This document shows, piece by piece, positions 25,013 to 33,698 of a stretch of DNA of 64,000 nucleotides. The position numbers were made by a program, and so were the translations under genes. The notes under the pieces were generated by a model. That model was given only the letters and a program-made list of their open reading frames with translations. It was not told the origin of the DNA and searched no databases. The DNA comes from Claveliimonas ammoniilytica (lineage in GTDB: Bacteria; Bacillota; Clostridia; Lachnospirales; Lachnospiraceae). The stretch is from assembly GCF_025567415.1 (NCBI RefSeq), contig NZ_JAOQJV010000001.1, positions 369,639 through 433,638 on the forward strand. Reading direction: 5' to 3'. Every line of letters begins with the position of its first letter. The stretch's first letter is position 1.

Positions 25013-27628
25013 CTATTTTGCTTCATACCAGTTATTGCCGGTATGCATATCAACCAGAAGCGGTACCTTAAGGTCTGCCGCACGTTCCATTTCTTCCTTT
25101 AAAATCTCCTCTACCTGTTCCAGTTCCGGAATATAAGTCTCAATCAGGAGTTCATCATGTACCTGAAGAACAAGTCTGGATTTCATCTGTTTTTCTTTCA
25201 GCCTTCTGCTAACGCCAATCATCGCCACTTTAATAATGTCAGCTGCTGTTCCCTGAATCGGCGCATTCATCGCCACACGCTCTCCAAATGATCTCTGCAT
25301 ATAATTGGACGACTTCAGCTCCGGCATCGGGCGTCTTCTTCCAAACAACGTCTCCACGTATCCATGTTCCCTGGCAGACGCAACCGTATTATCCAGAAAT
25401 GTCTTGATTCCCGGATAGGTCAGAAAATACTGATCAATGTATTCTGCCGCTTCTTTTCTGCTGATACTTAAATCCTGGCTCAGCCCAAAAGAACTGATGC
25501 CATACACGATTCCAAAATTAACCGCCTTGGCATTTCTTCTCTGAAGATCCGTCACCTCGTCAAACGGTACATGGAAAACCTGAGAAGCCGTAATTCTGTG
25601 AATATCCTGAGCCTGACGATAAGCATTGATCAACATATCATCTCCGGAACAATGCGCAAGAATACGAAGCTCAATCTGCGAATAATCTGCATCCACAAAC
25701 ACAAAACCATCTTCCGGAATGAACACTTTACGAATCAGCCTTCCAAGTTCCATACGAACCGGAATATTCTGCAGATTAGGTTCTGCGCTGCTGAGACGTC
25801 CCGTAGCTGTAATAGTCTGATGGAACTTCCCATGTATCCGTCCATCTGCCTGAATAAAACCAGCCAATCCATCCGCATAAGTCGACTTGAGTTTTGCCAT
25901 CTGACGGTATTCCAGAATCTTCGCTACAATCGGATACTCCGGTGCCAGCTTCTCCAATACATCTGCCGCTGTCGAATATCCGGTCTTTGTCTTCCTTCCG
26001 CCCTGTAATCCCATTTTTTCAAACAGGATCACGCCTAATTGCTTCGGTGAATTAATATTAAAAATCTCGCCGGCCTCTTCATATATTTCCTGTTCCAGTT
26101 CATGGATCCGCACGCCAAGCTTCTCACCATAAGCTTTCAGCTCATCAGCCTCTACGCGGACACCACACTGTTCCATATCATACAATGTCTCTACAAGCGG
26201 CATCTCTACGTCCACAAACAGCTTCCACATATTGTTCTCTTTCAGCTGTTCCTGCAAAATTGGTGCAGCCTTCCATCCGGTATATGCTTCGTAACAGGCT
26301 TTGCTGTCATCAGGAAGCTTATCTTCAATCAGCAGATTCAGCCGTTCTCTGGCAACATCCTCGCCGGTATAATCACTTTTCAATGGGTTCAGCAAATATG
26401 CTGCGATTGTTCCGTCAAAAGAATGTGAAACCGGAAGACTGCCAAGTTCTCCCATTGCATTCTTTACGTCAAAGAATATGCAACATTCATTCTTCTCCAC
26501 AAGCTGCACGGTCTGCTCCTTCAGCCATGCCGAAGATATATCATTTCCAGTCTTTATATAATACACATGCTCGTCTGAACAGCATAGTGCAATTCCTGCG
26601 AACTCTGCCAGGTCAGCAAATAATGGAAGCACATCCTCTGTATTCTTACAAAGTGCAATGCCAACACGCTCAGCTTTTGCCGCATCTGTGAAAATCTGTT
26701 CAGCTTTCTCTTTATTTGTAATCGTCTCAAATGCGTCCTCAATCTTATTCGACAGTTCCGATGTCTCAAATCTTCCCAGCAGATTTTTAAACTGCAGCTT
26801 CTGAAAATACACATATGCTTCGTCTGTATACAAATTACCGAGTTTCGCATCCGCAAACTCATAATCAATCTCTGCATCCAATTTGATCGTAGCGAGTGTC
26901 TTGCTCAAAACTGCCAGATCCCAATGTTCAATTATTGCCTTCGATGCACGCGGCGGCTTCAATTCGGAAGCATGCTCATGTGCATTTTCGATAGAATGAT
27001 ACTCGGTAATGATCTTCGTTGCAGTCTTCTCGCCTACCCCCGGCAATCCCGGTATATTATCTGAGGTATCTCCCATTAACGCTTTCAGATCAATAAACTC
27101 CGTTGGAGTTACCTGATATACATTCAAGACATCTTCCGCATAATAATCTTCAATCTCTGTCTGTCCTTTTTTCGTCTTTGGAATACGAATCTTTACATGC
27201 TCCGTTGCAAGCTGTAAAAGGTCTCTGTCACCACTGATCACAGACACTTCCAGCCCCCGTCTCTCAGACATTCTGGAAATAGTTCCGAGAATATCATCTG
27301 CTTCCAGACCGGCTTTTTCTATAATTTTAACTCCCATTGCCTGCAGGACTTCCTTGATTACAGGAACCTGCTGCCGGAGTTCTTCTGCCATCGGCTTTCG
27401 CGTGCCTTTATATTCCTCAAACATCTCATGACGAAATGTCGGTGCATGTACATCAAAGGCCACCGTCAGATACTCTGGCTTCTCCTGATCCAGAATCTTA
27501 AACATAATGTTCAGGAACCCATATACTGCATTCGTGTGAAGTCCATCTGCGTTAGTCAGATCCGGAACTCCGTAGAATGCACGATTCAATATACTGTGTC
27601 CATCAATCAATACGATCTTTTCAGCCAT
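25013..27628 (-). CDS. polA: DNA polymerase I
   Basis: An 871-aa polymerase for gap filling and Okazaki-primer removal. The N-terminal 5'-3' exonuclease domain (about 1-290) has the helix-3-turn motif PGLPGVGEKTATKI and acidic GDTSDN. The central domain (about 300-465) lacks the 3'-5' exonuclease acidic motifs (no DxE), so proofreading is predicted absent, as in many Firmicutes. The polymerase domain (about 480-871) has motif A VDADYSQIELR, motif B RRNAKAVNFGIVYGISSFG and motif C LQVHDELLIE. It leads the run polA-coaE-MBL-ACT-UPF0210-degV. Confidence 0.97.
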   Translation of the reverse strand: MAEKIVLIDGHSILNRAFYGVPDLTNADGLHTNAVYGFLNIMFKILDQEKPEYLTVAFDVHAPTFRHEMFEEYKGTRKPMAEELRQQVPVIKEVLQAMGVKIIEKAGLEADDILGTISRMSERRGLEVSVISGDRDLLQLATEHVKIRIPKTKKGQTEIEDYYAEDVLNVYQVTPTEFIDLKALMGDTSDNIPGLPGVGEKTATKIITEYHSIENAHEHASELKPPRASKAIIEHWDLAVLSKTLATIKLDAEIDYEFADAKLGNLYTDEAYVYFQKLQFKNLLGRFETSELSNKIEDAFETITNKEKAEQIFTDAAKAERVGIALCKNTEDVLPLFADLAEFAGIALCCSDEHVYYIKTGNDISSAWLKEQTVQLVEKNECCIFFDVKNAMGELGSLPVSHSFDGTIAAYLLNPLKSDYTGEDVARERLNLLIEDKLPDDSKACYEAYTGWKAAPILQEQLKENNMWKLFVDVEMPLVETLYDMEQCGVRVEADELKAYGEKLGVRIHELEQEIYEEAGEIFNINSPKQLGVILFEKMGLQGGRKTKTGYSTAADVLEKLAPEYPIVAKILEYRQMAKLKSTYADGLAGFIQADGRIHGKFHQTITATGRLSSAEPNLQNIPVRMELGRLIRKVFIPEDGFVFVDADYSQIELRILAHCSGDDMLINAYRQAQDIHRITASQVFHVPFDEVTDLQRRNAKAVNFGIVYGISSFGLSQDLSISRKEAAEYIDQYFLTYPGIKTFLDNTVASAREHGYVETLFGRRRPMPELKSSNYMQRSFGERVAMNAPIQGTAADIIKVAMIGVSRRLKEKQMKSRLVLQVHDELLIETYIPELEQVEEILKEEMERAADLKVPLLVDMHTGNNWYEAK

Positions 27629-27721
27629 TCTAATTACCTCGTAGATTATTCAAATCTCAATTTTATAAATCAAACTTTAAAAATGCCCTGCTATTACTCC
27701 AAGGTACTTTTATTATTATAA

Positions 27722-27749
27722 AAGGCTTACCCTGTTACTGGCAAGCCTT
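27722..27749 (-). terminator. Second hairpin upstream of polA
   Basis: Arms AAGGCTT (27722-27728) and AAGCCTT (27743-27749) are followed on the minus strand by TTATAATAAT. Together with the larger hairpin at 27776-27833 it may make a tandem stop for the gene at 28427. The gap from 27629 to 27854 otherwise holds only the polA leader. Confidence 0.45.
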
Positions 27750-27775
27750 ATTTTCATTCAATTCATATGATAGCA

Positions 27776-27833
27776 AAAACGACCTTTCAAAAACAGTTAA
27801 CTCTAAATCAACTATTTCTTGAAAGATCGTTTT
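27776..27833 (-). terminator. Long hairpin after the unrecognised gene at 27855
   Basis: 15-bp arms (27776-27790 with 27819-27833, one mismatch or wobble) continue inward with further partial pairing. On the minus strand the stem ends in TTTTT. This is a likely terminator with an unusually long, partly paired loop of about 28 nt. Confidence 0.6.
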
Positions 27834-27854
27834 GCCAAAATTCTCGGAGTATTC

Positions 27855-28427
27855 TCAGAATCCCCAATAATATCTCATTTTTCTGTCATATGGCACACCG
27901 ATCTCCCATTCTTCTTTTTCAGATGCATAGTCCCATCTTTCCTCAACCTGGCAATAGTATTCAAAAACACCGGTTAAGCCCCACGGTTCAACCAGATACA
28001 CATGTCCATTTTCTTCCCAATATCCTCTACAGCAAGGCAACTGAACAGAATTAGGTAACGCAGGACATTTTTTTCGTTCTATTTCGTCCGTAAGCTCTGC
28101 TTTATTTGCAACATTTAGCGAGGCATAAACACACCATCTTGTTGAACCGGAACCGCCGCCATCATGGTAAGATTCTGCATAGCTCTCTTTATAGAATATG
28201 TAATCCATCGTCTCTTGGTACCTGGCATCATAATATCCGCCATCCAATACTACATTAAGCGTATCTGCCGTTATTTCAAATGAATAAGGTTTATAACATA
28301 TTTCCTTGATAATACGCTCTGCACATTTTACAATATCATTTGAATATTTTTGGACAAATGGATGAAACGATTCCGCAAACACACTCCTTGCATTTTCTGA
28401 TTTTTTCACATGATTCCCGTTGCTCAT
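27855..28427 (-). CDS. Unrecognised protein, 190 aa
   Basis: I do not recognise a family. The protein is soluble by appearance, with no signal peptide or membrane segment. It is acidic and rich in Tyr, Trp and Cys, with CC in LPCCRGYWEEN and clustered aromatics at the C-terminus (EWEIGVPYDRKMRYYWGF). A polar helical N-terminus precedes mixed alpha/beta sequence. The start at 28427 is preferred to the ATG six bases upstream, because GGAG is then nine bases away instead of three. It has its own terminator and lies alone between polA and the HD gene, which fits an accessory cargo gene; this is inference. Confidence 0.7.
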   Translation of the reverse strand: MSNGNHVKKSENARSVFAESFHPFVQKYSNDIVKCAERIIKEICYKPYSFEITADTLNVVLDGGYYDARYQETMDYIFYKESYAESYHDGGGSGSTRWCVYASLNVANKAELTDEIERKKCPALPNSVQLPCCRGYWEENGHVYLVEPWGLTGVFEYYCQVEERWDYASEKEEWEIGVPYDRKMRYYWGF

Positions 28428-28572
28428 ATGCATGATCTCCTTTTATGATTCACTAATGATTTAAAATATGATCTTGTATAAAGTATAACACATATATTTT
28501 TTCTTTCCACTGCAATGATTGCTACTAATGAATAAAATTTATATTGATATGTTTTTCCACTATCTGCATATC

Positions 28573-29217
28573 CTAATAATCCTTTCCATCCCACTCTGCC
28601 ATAAACTCATCCACATACTCTCTCATGAATCGCTCCCGTTTTTCGGCAATTTTCCTTCCAGTATCCGTACTCATCATATCCTTCAGCAGAAATAACTTTT
28701 CATAAAAATGATTGATCGAGGTGGTAACATGATCCTGATATTCATCTTTACTCATTCCAAATTTCGGAACGATCGCCGGATCATAAATTGCTCTGTTATG
28801 ATTACCTCCATATGCAAATGCCCTCGCTATACCAATCGCCCCAAGGGCATCCAGTCTGTCCGCATCCTGTACGCATTTTCCTTCTACAGTAGACGGAATT
28901 ACCGAATCATTCCCTGCAAATGATACCTCATCAATAATCTTACAGATTCGTTCGATGTTATCGTCTGACACACACTGTTCTTTCAAAAAACTGACCGCAT
29001 GCTCCTTCTTTTCATATGTTTCCGGTGACAGCTTCCTTTCATCCACATCGTGCAAAAGCGCCGCTAACGAAACAATCTCCATATCCGCATTTTCCTGCTC
29101 TGCAATCGTTCCTGCCACACGATACACTCGCAATGAATGAAAATAATCATGTCCACTGAAATCGTTTAAAAAAATATTCTTTATATAATTAACCGTTTCC
29201 GCAATCACATGTTCCAT
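28573..29217 (-). CDS. HD-domain phosphohydrolase
   Basis: A 214-aa HD-superfamily metal-dependent phosphohydrolase (YedJ-like). The metal ligands are seen in DFSGHDYFHSLRV (His, near 24), LAALLHDVDERKL (His-Asp, near 50) and VQDADRLDALGAIG (Asp, near 115). Small proteins of this kind hydrolyse nucleotides or sugar phosphates, and the substrate here is unknown. The start at 29217 follows AAGGGGG. No obvious partner adjoins: upstream is degraded sequence and a tRNA gene, downstream the unrecognised gene. Confidence 0.85.
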   Translation of the reverse strand: MEHVIAETVNYIKNIFLNDFSGHDYFHSLRVYRVAGTIAEQENADMEIVSLAALLHDVDERKLSPETYEKKEHAVSFLKEQCVSDDNIERICKIIDEVSFAGNDSVIPSTVEGKCVQDADRLDALGAIGIARAFAYGGNHNRAIYDPAIVPKFGMSKDEYQDHVTTSINHFYEKLFLLKDMMSTDTGRKIAEKRERFMREYVDEFMAEWDGKDY

Positions 29218-29228
29218 GTTGTCCCCCT

Positions 29229-29318
29229 TTATATCTTGCCGATCAGTACCACAACTCCCCGTCTCTGAGCCTCTTCTATGGTAAGATTAACATCTATCAA
29301 CTTCTCCTCATGCTCTAT
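29229..29318 (-). pseudogene. Possible degenerate coding scrap
   Basis: A 29-codon open stretch on the minus strand (ending ...EEAQRRGVVVLIGKI, stop at 29229-29231) follows directly after an in-frame stop, with no usable start or ribosome site. The amino-acid usage looks protein-like, so it may be the tail of a lost gene. Chance is quite possible. Confidence 0.25.
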
Positions 29319-29332
29319 TTATTGAATATCCA

Positions 29333-29512
29333 TTACAATATTCTTTCAAAAACTCCGCCTTCAAAATAAATATCCTTACCTTCGCTGTCCTTATAAAAAG
29401 AAATCTGTTCCGTACCTGTCAGTTTGAACTCCAGACTTTCAAGCAGTCTGACTGACGGCAGATTTTTAAATACTGTTCTATTTTCATCAATCCGATAGAT
29501 GTAAATGTAGAC
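29333..29512 (-). pseudogene. Truncated C-terminus of a GNAT-type acetyltransferase
   Basis: About 60 codons on the minus strand, ending at the TAA at 29333-29335, read as a protein tail. They include the GNAT-like segment FKNLPSVRLLESLEFKLTG, then YKDSEGKDIYFEGGVFERIL. The pattern (N..S.RLLE.L.F...G) is the acetyl-CoA-binding C-terminal helix and strand of GNAT enzymes. No start codon or N-terminal domain exists: upstream the frame meets the tRNA terminator. This looks like a relic left by a deletion next to the tRNA gene. Confidence 0.5.
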
Positions 29513-29515
29513 AGT

Positions 29516-29567
29516 AAAAAAAGAGAGCTACCGCTTCACGATTTTTTAATCGTTGAAGCGATAACTC
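29516..29567 (-). terminator. Terminator after tRNA-Leu
   Basis: A long stem (GCTTCA and CGATT arms with AATCG and TGAAGC, extending to GAG/CTC) has a short loop and is followed by seven T residues on the minus strand. Confidence 0.85.
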
Positions 29568-29577
29568 CATTCTATAA

Positions 29578-29660
29578 TGCGGATGGCGGGACTTGAACCC
29601 GCACGTAGTCACCTACGCAAGATTTTGAGTCTTGTGCGTCTGCCATTCCGCCACATCCGC
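29578..29660 (-). tRNA. tRNA-Leu (anticodon CAA)
   Basis: An 83-nt class II tRNA. The acceptor arms GCGGATG and CATCCGC pair with discriminator A at 29578. The anticodon stem CAAGA/TCTTG encloses the loop CTCAAAA, giving anticodon CAA (reads UUG). A variable arm (GCGTAGGTGACTACGT) and the T loop GGTTCAAGTCC are present. CCA is not encoded. It has its own promoter and terminator. Confidence 0.93.
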
Positions 29661-29661
29661 A

Positions 29662-29682
29662 TTCGGCTATTCATGAGCCGAA
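29662..29682 (-). other. Hairpin directly 5' of tRNA-Leu
   Basis: A 7-bp perfect stem (TTCGGCT at 29662-29668 and AGCCGAA at 29676-29682, 7-nt loop) ends one base before the mature tRNA 5' end. It would form in the pre-tRNA leader next to the RNase P site. Confidence 0.5.
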
Positions 29683-29686
29683 ATTA

Positions 29687-29715
29687 ATAATAGCACAGAT
29701 TCCATAAAAATACAA
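29687..29715 (-). promoter_or_regulatory. Promoter of tRNA-Leu
   Basis: A minus-strand -35 TTGTAT (29710-29715) and -10 TATTAT (29687-29692) are spaced 17 bp apart, between the lysA stop and the tRNA. Confidence 0.65.
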
Positions 29716-29744
29716 TAGAAATCTGGAATTAATTATTAATAAAT

Positions 29745-31019
29745 TTATTTTTTAGGAAGACGATCTGCAATATCAAAGCAGTCAAATGTTGCAAAGTAAT
29801 CTGCCGGTGTCTCTGCACGGCGGATCAGCTGTGTAGAACCATCTTCTTTTAACAGTACCTCCGCTGAACGCAGACGTCCGTTGTAATTGTATCCCATGGA
29901 ATATCCATGTGCACCTGCATCGTGGATAAACAGCAAATCTCCCATATCGATCTTCGGGAGCATACGGTCTACTGCAAACTTATCACAGTTCTCGCACAAG
30001 CTTCCTGTCACATCATACATATGGTCACACGGTTCATTTTCCTTGCCCATTACAGTGATATGATGATATGCGCCATAGATTGCCGGACGCATCAGGTTTG
30101 CTGCGCATGCATCCACGCCAATGTATTCTTTGTGAGTATGCTTCTCGTGAATTGCTTTTGTAATAAGTCCGCCGTATGGTCCAAGCATAAATCTTCCAAG
30201 CTCTGTGTAGATTGCCACATCCCCCATTCCTGCCGGAACAAGTACTTCTTCGTATACCTTACGCACACCTTCACCGATTACAGCAATATCATTCGGCTCC
30301 TGATCCGGTTTGTAAGGAATACCGATACCACCTGACAGATTGATAAATTTGACATGTGCTCCGGTCTCTTTCTGCAGCTTAACAGCCAACTCAAAAAGCA
30401 CCTTTGCAAGCATCGGATAATACTCATTTGTTACTGTATTACTTGCAAGGAATGCATGAATACCAAATTCCTTAGCGCCTTTACTCTTCAGAATACGGAA
30501 AGCATCAAAGATCTGCTCTGTGGTCATACCGTATTTGGCATCACCCGGATTATCCATAATATCATTGGAAATCTTAAACAGTCCACCCGGATTGTATCGA
30601 CAGCTGATAATCTCCGGAATATGGCCAAGAGTCTCCTCCAGACAGTCAATATGAGTAATATCATCCAGATTAATGATGGCACCGAGCTTATCCGCATATG
30701 CAAATTCTTCTGCCGGGGTGTCATTAGATGAGAACATAATATCTCTTGGTTGAACTCCGGTAGCCTCTGACAGCATAAGCTCTGTCAGAGATGAGCAGTC
30801 ATAGCCGCAGCCATACTCTCTCAGAATATTCATAACAAATGGATTCGGTGTCGCCTTTACTGCGAAATACTCACGAAATCCTTTGTTCCATGCAAATGCA
30901 TCTTTCAGAGCCTGAGCATTCTTACGAATGCCAGCCTCATCGTATAAATGAAATGGTGTCGGATACTCCTTCACAATCTCTTCCAACTGTTTCTTTGTGA
31001 CAAACGGTGTCTTTTTCAT
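29745..31019 (-). CDS. lysA: Diaminopimelate decarboxylase
   Basis: PLP enzyme (424 aa, normal length) making L-lysine from meso-diaminopimelate. It is a fold type III decarboxylase: the PLP lysine is in REYFAVKATPNPFVM (near 51), the substrate-binding cysteine in VTGSLCENCDKFAVD (near 345), and the PLP-phosphate glycine loop in FINLSGGIGIPYKP (near 225). The C-terminal Tyr is in AHGYSMGYNYNGRLRS. It lies 29 bp after pyk and is probably cotranscribed with it. No lysine riboswitch is visible in the short leader. Confidence 0.92.
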   Translation of the reverse strand: MKKTPFVTKKQLEEIVKEYPTPFHLYDEAGIRKNAQALKDAFAWNKGFREYFAVKATPNPFVMNILREYGCGYDCSSLTELMLSEATGVQPRDIMFSSNDTPAEEFAYADKLGAIINLDDITHIDCLEETLGHIPEIISCRYNPGGLFKISNDIMDNPGDAKYGMTTEQIFDAFRILKSKGAKEFGIHAFLASNTVTNEYYPMLAKVLFELAVKLQKETGAHVKFINLSGGIGIPYKPDQEPNDIAVIGEGVRKVYEEVLVPAGMGDVAIYTELGRFMLGPYGGLITKAIHEKHTHKEYIGVDACAANLMRPAIYGAYHHITVMGKENEPCDHMYDVTGSLCENCDKFAVDRMLPKIDMGDLLFIHDAGAHGYSMGYNYNGRLRSAEVLLKEDGSTQLIRRAETPADYFATFDCFDIADRLPKK

Positions 31020-31048
31020 CTGTGTCTTCCCTTCTGTAAAACTTTTAT

Positions 31049-32485
31049 TTAATCAATAACTGCAATACGCATCATGTTGCTGACGCCTGCTTTGGTCTGC
31101 TTAAAGTTAGGTGATGGGATACCTGCTGTTACAATAACAATATCTCCTGTCTCTGCTTCCTGCTTGGCTGAAATCAGATCTACAGCACCATTCAGGATGT
31201 CTTCTGTTGTAGCAAATGCCAGTGACTTATAAGAGCGAACACCCCAGTATAACTGCATTCTGCGCATAGTTCTGGAATCTGGTGTTACACCAAGAATGTC
31301 GGCTTTTGGTTTAAATTTAGACATCACTCTTGCTGTTGCTCCTGATACGGTTGGTGTTACGATACACTTTGCATTCAAATTAAGAGATGCAGCTACAGAT
31401 GCATAACCGATTGCGGAAGAAATGTCTTTTTTCTGGTGATCGCTGGTTCCATTCAGGATTGCTTCATAATCCAGATGCAATTCTGTATTTTCAACAATGT
31501 GTACCATCATATCCAAGGCTTCTACCGGGTATTTACCGTTAGCAGTTTCTCCGGACAGCATAACTGCATCCGTTCCGTCATATACTGCATTAGCAACGTC
31601 AGTTACTTCTGCTCTGGTCGGTCTTGGATTACGGATCATGGAATCCAGCATCTGTGTAGCAATAATAACCGGTTTGTAATTATCATTACATTTCTGGATA
31701 ATCTGCTTCTGCAAATAAGGGACTTCCTCCGCCGGAATCTCAACCCCAAGATCGCCTCTGGCTACCATAACACCATCTGCACAGCGGATGATCTCGTCGA
31801 TATTATCCACACCTTCTCCATTCTCTATCTTGGCGATAACCGGAATATACGGTGCGCCACATTCCTTCAGCCATGCCTTGATCTCAAGAATACATTCTGC
31901 ATTTCTTACAAATGAAGCAGCGATAAAATCAATATCCTGCTCTACACCGAATCGGATATCCTCTTTATCCTTTTCTGTAATAGCAGGAAGACGAATGGCA
32001 ACTCCAGGTACATTCACACCCTTCTTCTCACCAAGCTCACCACCATTATCTACAATACATTTGATTTCTTTATCTGTTTTACCGATAACCTTCAGCTCGA
32101 TCAGTCCATCGTCAATCAAAATAATGCTTCCTACAACTACATCATCAATCAGTCCGGCGTATGTGATAGACACACCTGTCTCATCACCGATTTTTTCCTC
32201 AATGCTGAGTGTAAATGCATTGCCTTCTTTCAGCATAACCTTTTTACCATCTTTCAGCTGTCCGGTTCTGATCTCCGGTCCTTTGGTATCCAGCAGAATC
32301 GCAATTGGTTTCTTCTCCTGTTCGCGGAGTTCTTTCAACTGATCCATTCTCCCTTTATGTTCTTCATGGGAACCATGCGAAAAGTTAAATCTGGCAATAT
32401 CCATTCCTGATTTGATCAGGGCGCGCATTACTTCTTTATCGTTTGATCCAGGTCCCATAGTACAGATAATTTTCGTTTTTTTCAT
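31049..32485 (-). CDS. pyk: Pyruvate kinase
   Basis: Final glycolytic step, PEP + ADP to pyruvate + ATP. 478 aa from the ATG at 32485, which follows GAGGAG and begins MKKTKIICTMGPGS; the frame extends to 32518 without a better site. Active-site elements are ARFNFSHGSHEEH (near 32), IPVIAKIENGEGVDN (Lys, near 215), MVARGDLGVEIPAEEVP (near 243) and AVMLSGETANGKYP (near 320). The extra C-terminal PEP-utilising-like domain found in Bacillus Pyk is absent. It lies away from the gap-pgk-tpiA-gpmI cluster and is paired with lysA. Confidence 0.96.
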   Translation of the reverse strand: MKKTKIICTMGPGSNDKEVMRALIKSGMDIARFNFSHGSHEEHKGRMDQLKELREQEKKPIAILLDTKGPEIRTGQLKDGKKVMLKEGNAFTLSIEEKIGDETGVSITYAGLIDDVVVGSIILIDDGLIELKVIGKTDKEIKCIVDNGGELGEKKGVNVPGVAIRLPAITEKDKEDIRFGVEQDIDFIAASFVRNAECILEIKAWLKECGAPYIPVIAKIENGEGVDNIDEIIRCADGVMVARGDLGVEIPAEEVPYLQKQIIQKCNDNYKPVIIATQMLDSMIRNPRPTRAEVTDVANAVYDGTDAVMLSGETANGKYPVEALDMMVHIVENTELHLDYEAILNGTSDHQKKDISSAIGYASVAASLNLNAKCIVTPTVSGATARVMSKFKPKADILGVTPDSRTMRRMQLYWGVRSYKSLAFATTEDILNGAVDLISAKQEAETGDIVIVTAGIPSPNFKQTKAGVSNMMRIAVID

Positions 32486-32584
32486 AATCAATTTCTCCTC
32501 ATTTAAAATTCTCTTCATTTAGGTTTCTTATCCTGTTTCCTTTAGACATACAATAATCTTCTTAACCGGCATACATATATAGTA

Positions 32585-33442
32585 TTACTTCACATGTGTA
32601 TGCGTAAACAAGTGATCCTGACAATATTCATAATCACCGTTGCATCTTGAGCAATAACGAAATTCCAGATTCGGATCATCCAGCTCTGTCCTTCCGCACA
32701 CCGCACAACGGTGTCTCGCGCCACCGGCATAGTGATTAACCGGACGCATTTTCTGCTTAAACTGCTGCTTCCGCATACGCTCTTTCGGACTGTAAGGCTT
32801 CATGTTCCGCGAACATAAGAAAAAGATCACGAAATTCAGAATAGATACAACTGCAGCAAGTGCATTCGCTTTATAAAGAATACCATAATATCCTCCGCCA
32901 TAAGCCGGAAGAAATGCCTGCAGTACTGTGTATCCAAAATACACTCCGTCAATAATCGCCAGCCATTTGGCTTTGATCGGGATCAGAAAGAACAGCAGAA
33001 ACTCAAGTTCTGGATACATCGCTGCAAATGCAAAAAACAGCGACAGATTCAGATAGCTGGTTCCTAATGGCAGGGAAAGCCCTGTCAGCAGGTAAACAAT
33101 GATAGCTGCGATCACATGGAACAGCATTCCTGAAAAGAAATATACATTAAACCGGAATGCGCCCCAGGTCCTCTCGAGATTGGATCCCAGCACGTAATAA
33201 AAATATAATACAATAATGATAAACAGCAGACTCGAAGATGGTGGCTGAATGATAAATGTCACAATCCTCCATATCTGTCCATGCAAGATCGCCGCAGCGT
33301 CCAGACTGAGATAATTATAATAAAATGATGGGTTAATCATCTGAAATACAAATCCCACCGCATACAGAATGATGATGTAATACATCAGATTGTGAATCGC
33401 ATAGCGGCCGAATTTGCGTTCTAATTTGTCAAGCCAGTTCAT
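32585..33442 (-). CDS. Rhomboid-like membrane protein with C-terminal zinc ribbon, catalytic residues not seen
   Basis: About 285 aa from the ATG at 33442, which follows AAGGAG and begins MNWLDKLERKFGRYAIHNL. Six or so membrane segments (about 20-215) carry the rhomboid-type pattern HGQIWRIVTFIIQP and NLERTWGAFRFNVYFFSG. However, the GxSG serine motif of active rhomboids is not found (the equivalent region reads GTSYLNLSLFFAFA), nor is the catalytic histidine of the last helix. A basic tail leads to a C-terminal zinc-ribbon-like cluster (CAVCGRTE and CSRCNGDYEYC, ending in histidines). It is probably a pseudoprotease or membrane adaptor; the function is unknown. Confidence 0.75.
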   Translation of the reverse strand: MNWLDKLERKFGRYAIHNLMYYIIILYAVGFVFQMINPSFYYNYLSLDAAAILHGQIWRIVTFIIQPPSSSLLFIIIVLYFYYVLGSNLERTWGAFRFNVYFFSGMLFHVIAAIIVYLLTGLSLPLGTSYLNLSLFFAFAAMYPELEFLLFFLIPIKAKWLAIIDGVYFGYTVLQAFLPAYGGGYYGILYKANALAAVVSILNFVIFFLCSRNMKPYSPKERMRKQQFKQKMRPVNHYAGGARHRCAVCGRTELDDPNLEFRYCSRCNGDYEYCQDHLFTHTHVK

Positions 33443-33591
33443 ATTCCTTCTCCTTAATCTTTGCTGTAAACATGTAGTTATTCTACCTTTTCCTTTTTTA
33501 TTTGTCAATTACGCACCGATGAAAACACATATTTTACATATTTCCGCCCTGTATTTTATAAATTTTTCACTTGATCTCCGGCAACTTCTAA

Positions 33592-33620
33592 TTGTGTTTT
33601 AGAAATGAATGTCGTATAAT
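33592..33620 (+). promoter_or_regulatory. Promoter of the giant activase gene
   Basis: A perfect -10 TATAAT (33615-33620) is preceded at 17 bp by TTGTGT (33592-33597), in the 256-bp gap between the divergent rhomboid-like gene and the activase. It is the same pair of hexamers as at the alcohol dehydrogenase promoter, but no Rex-like box is present here. Confidence 0.7.
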
Positions 33621-33698
33621 GTTAAAAGTTGTAAAAAAATACTTTACACATTTTAATAGGAAAAGACACATATTTATATACCAGAAAAGGAGATATCC

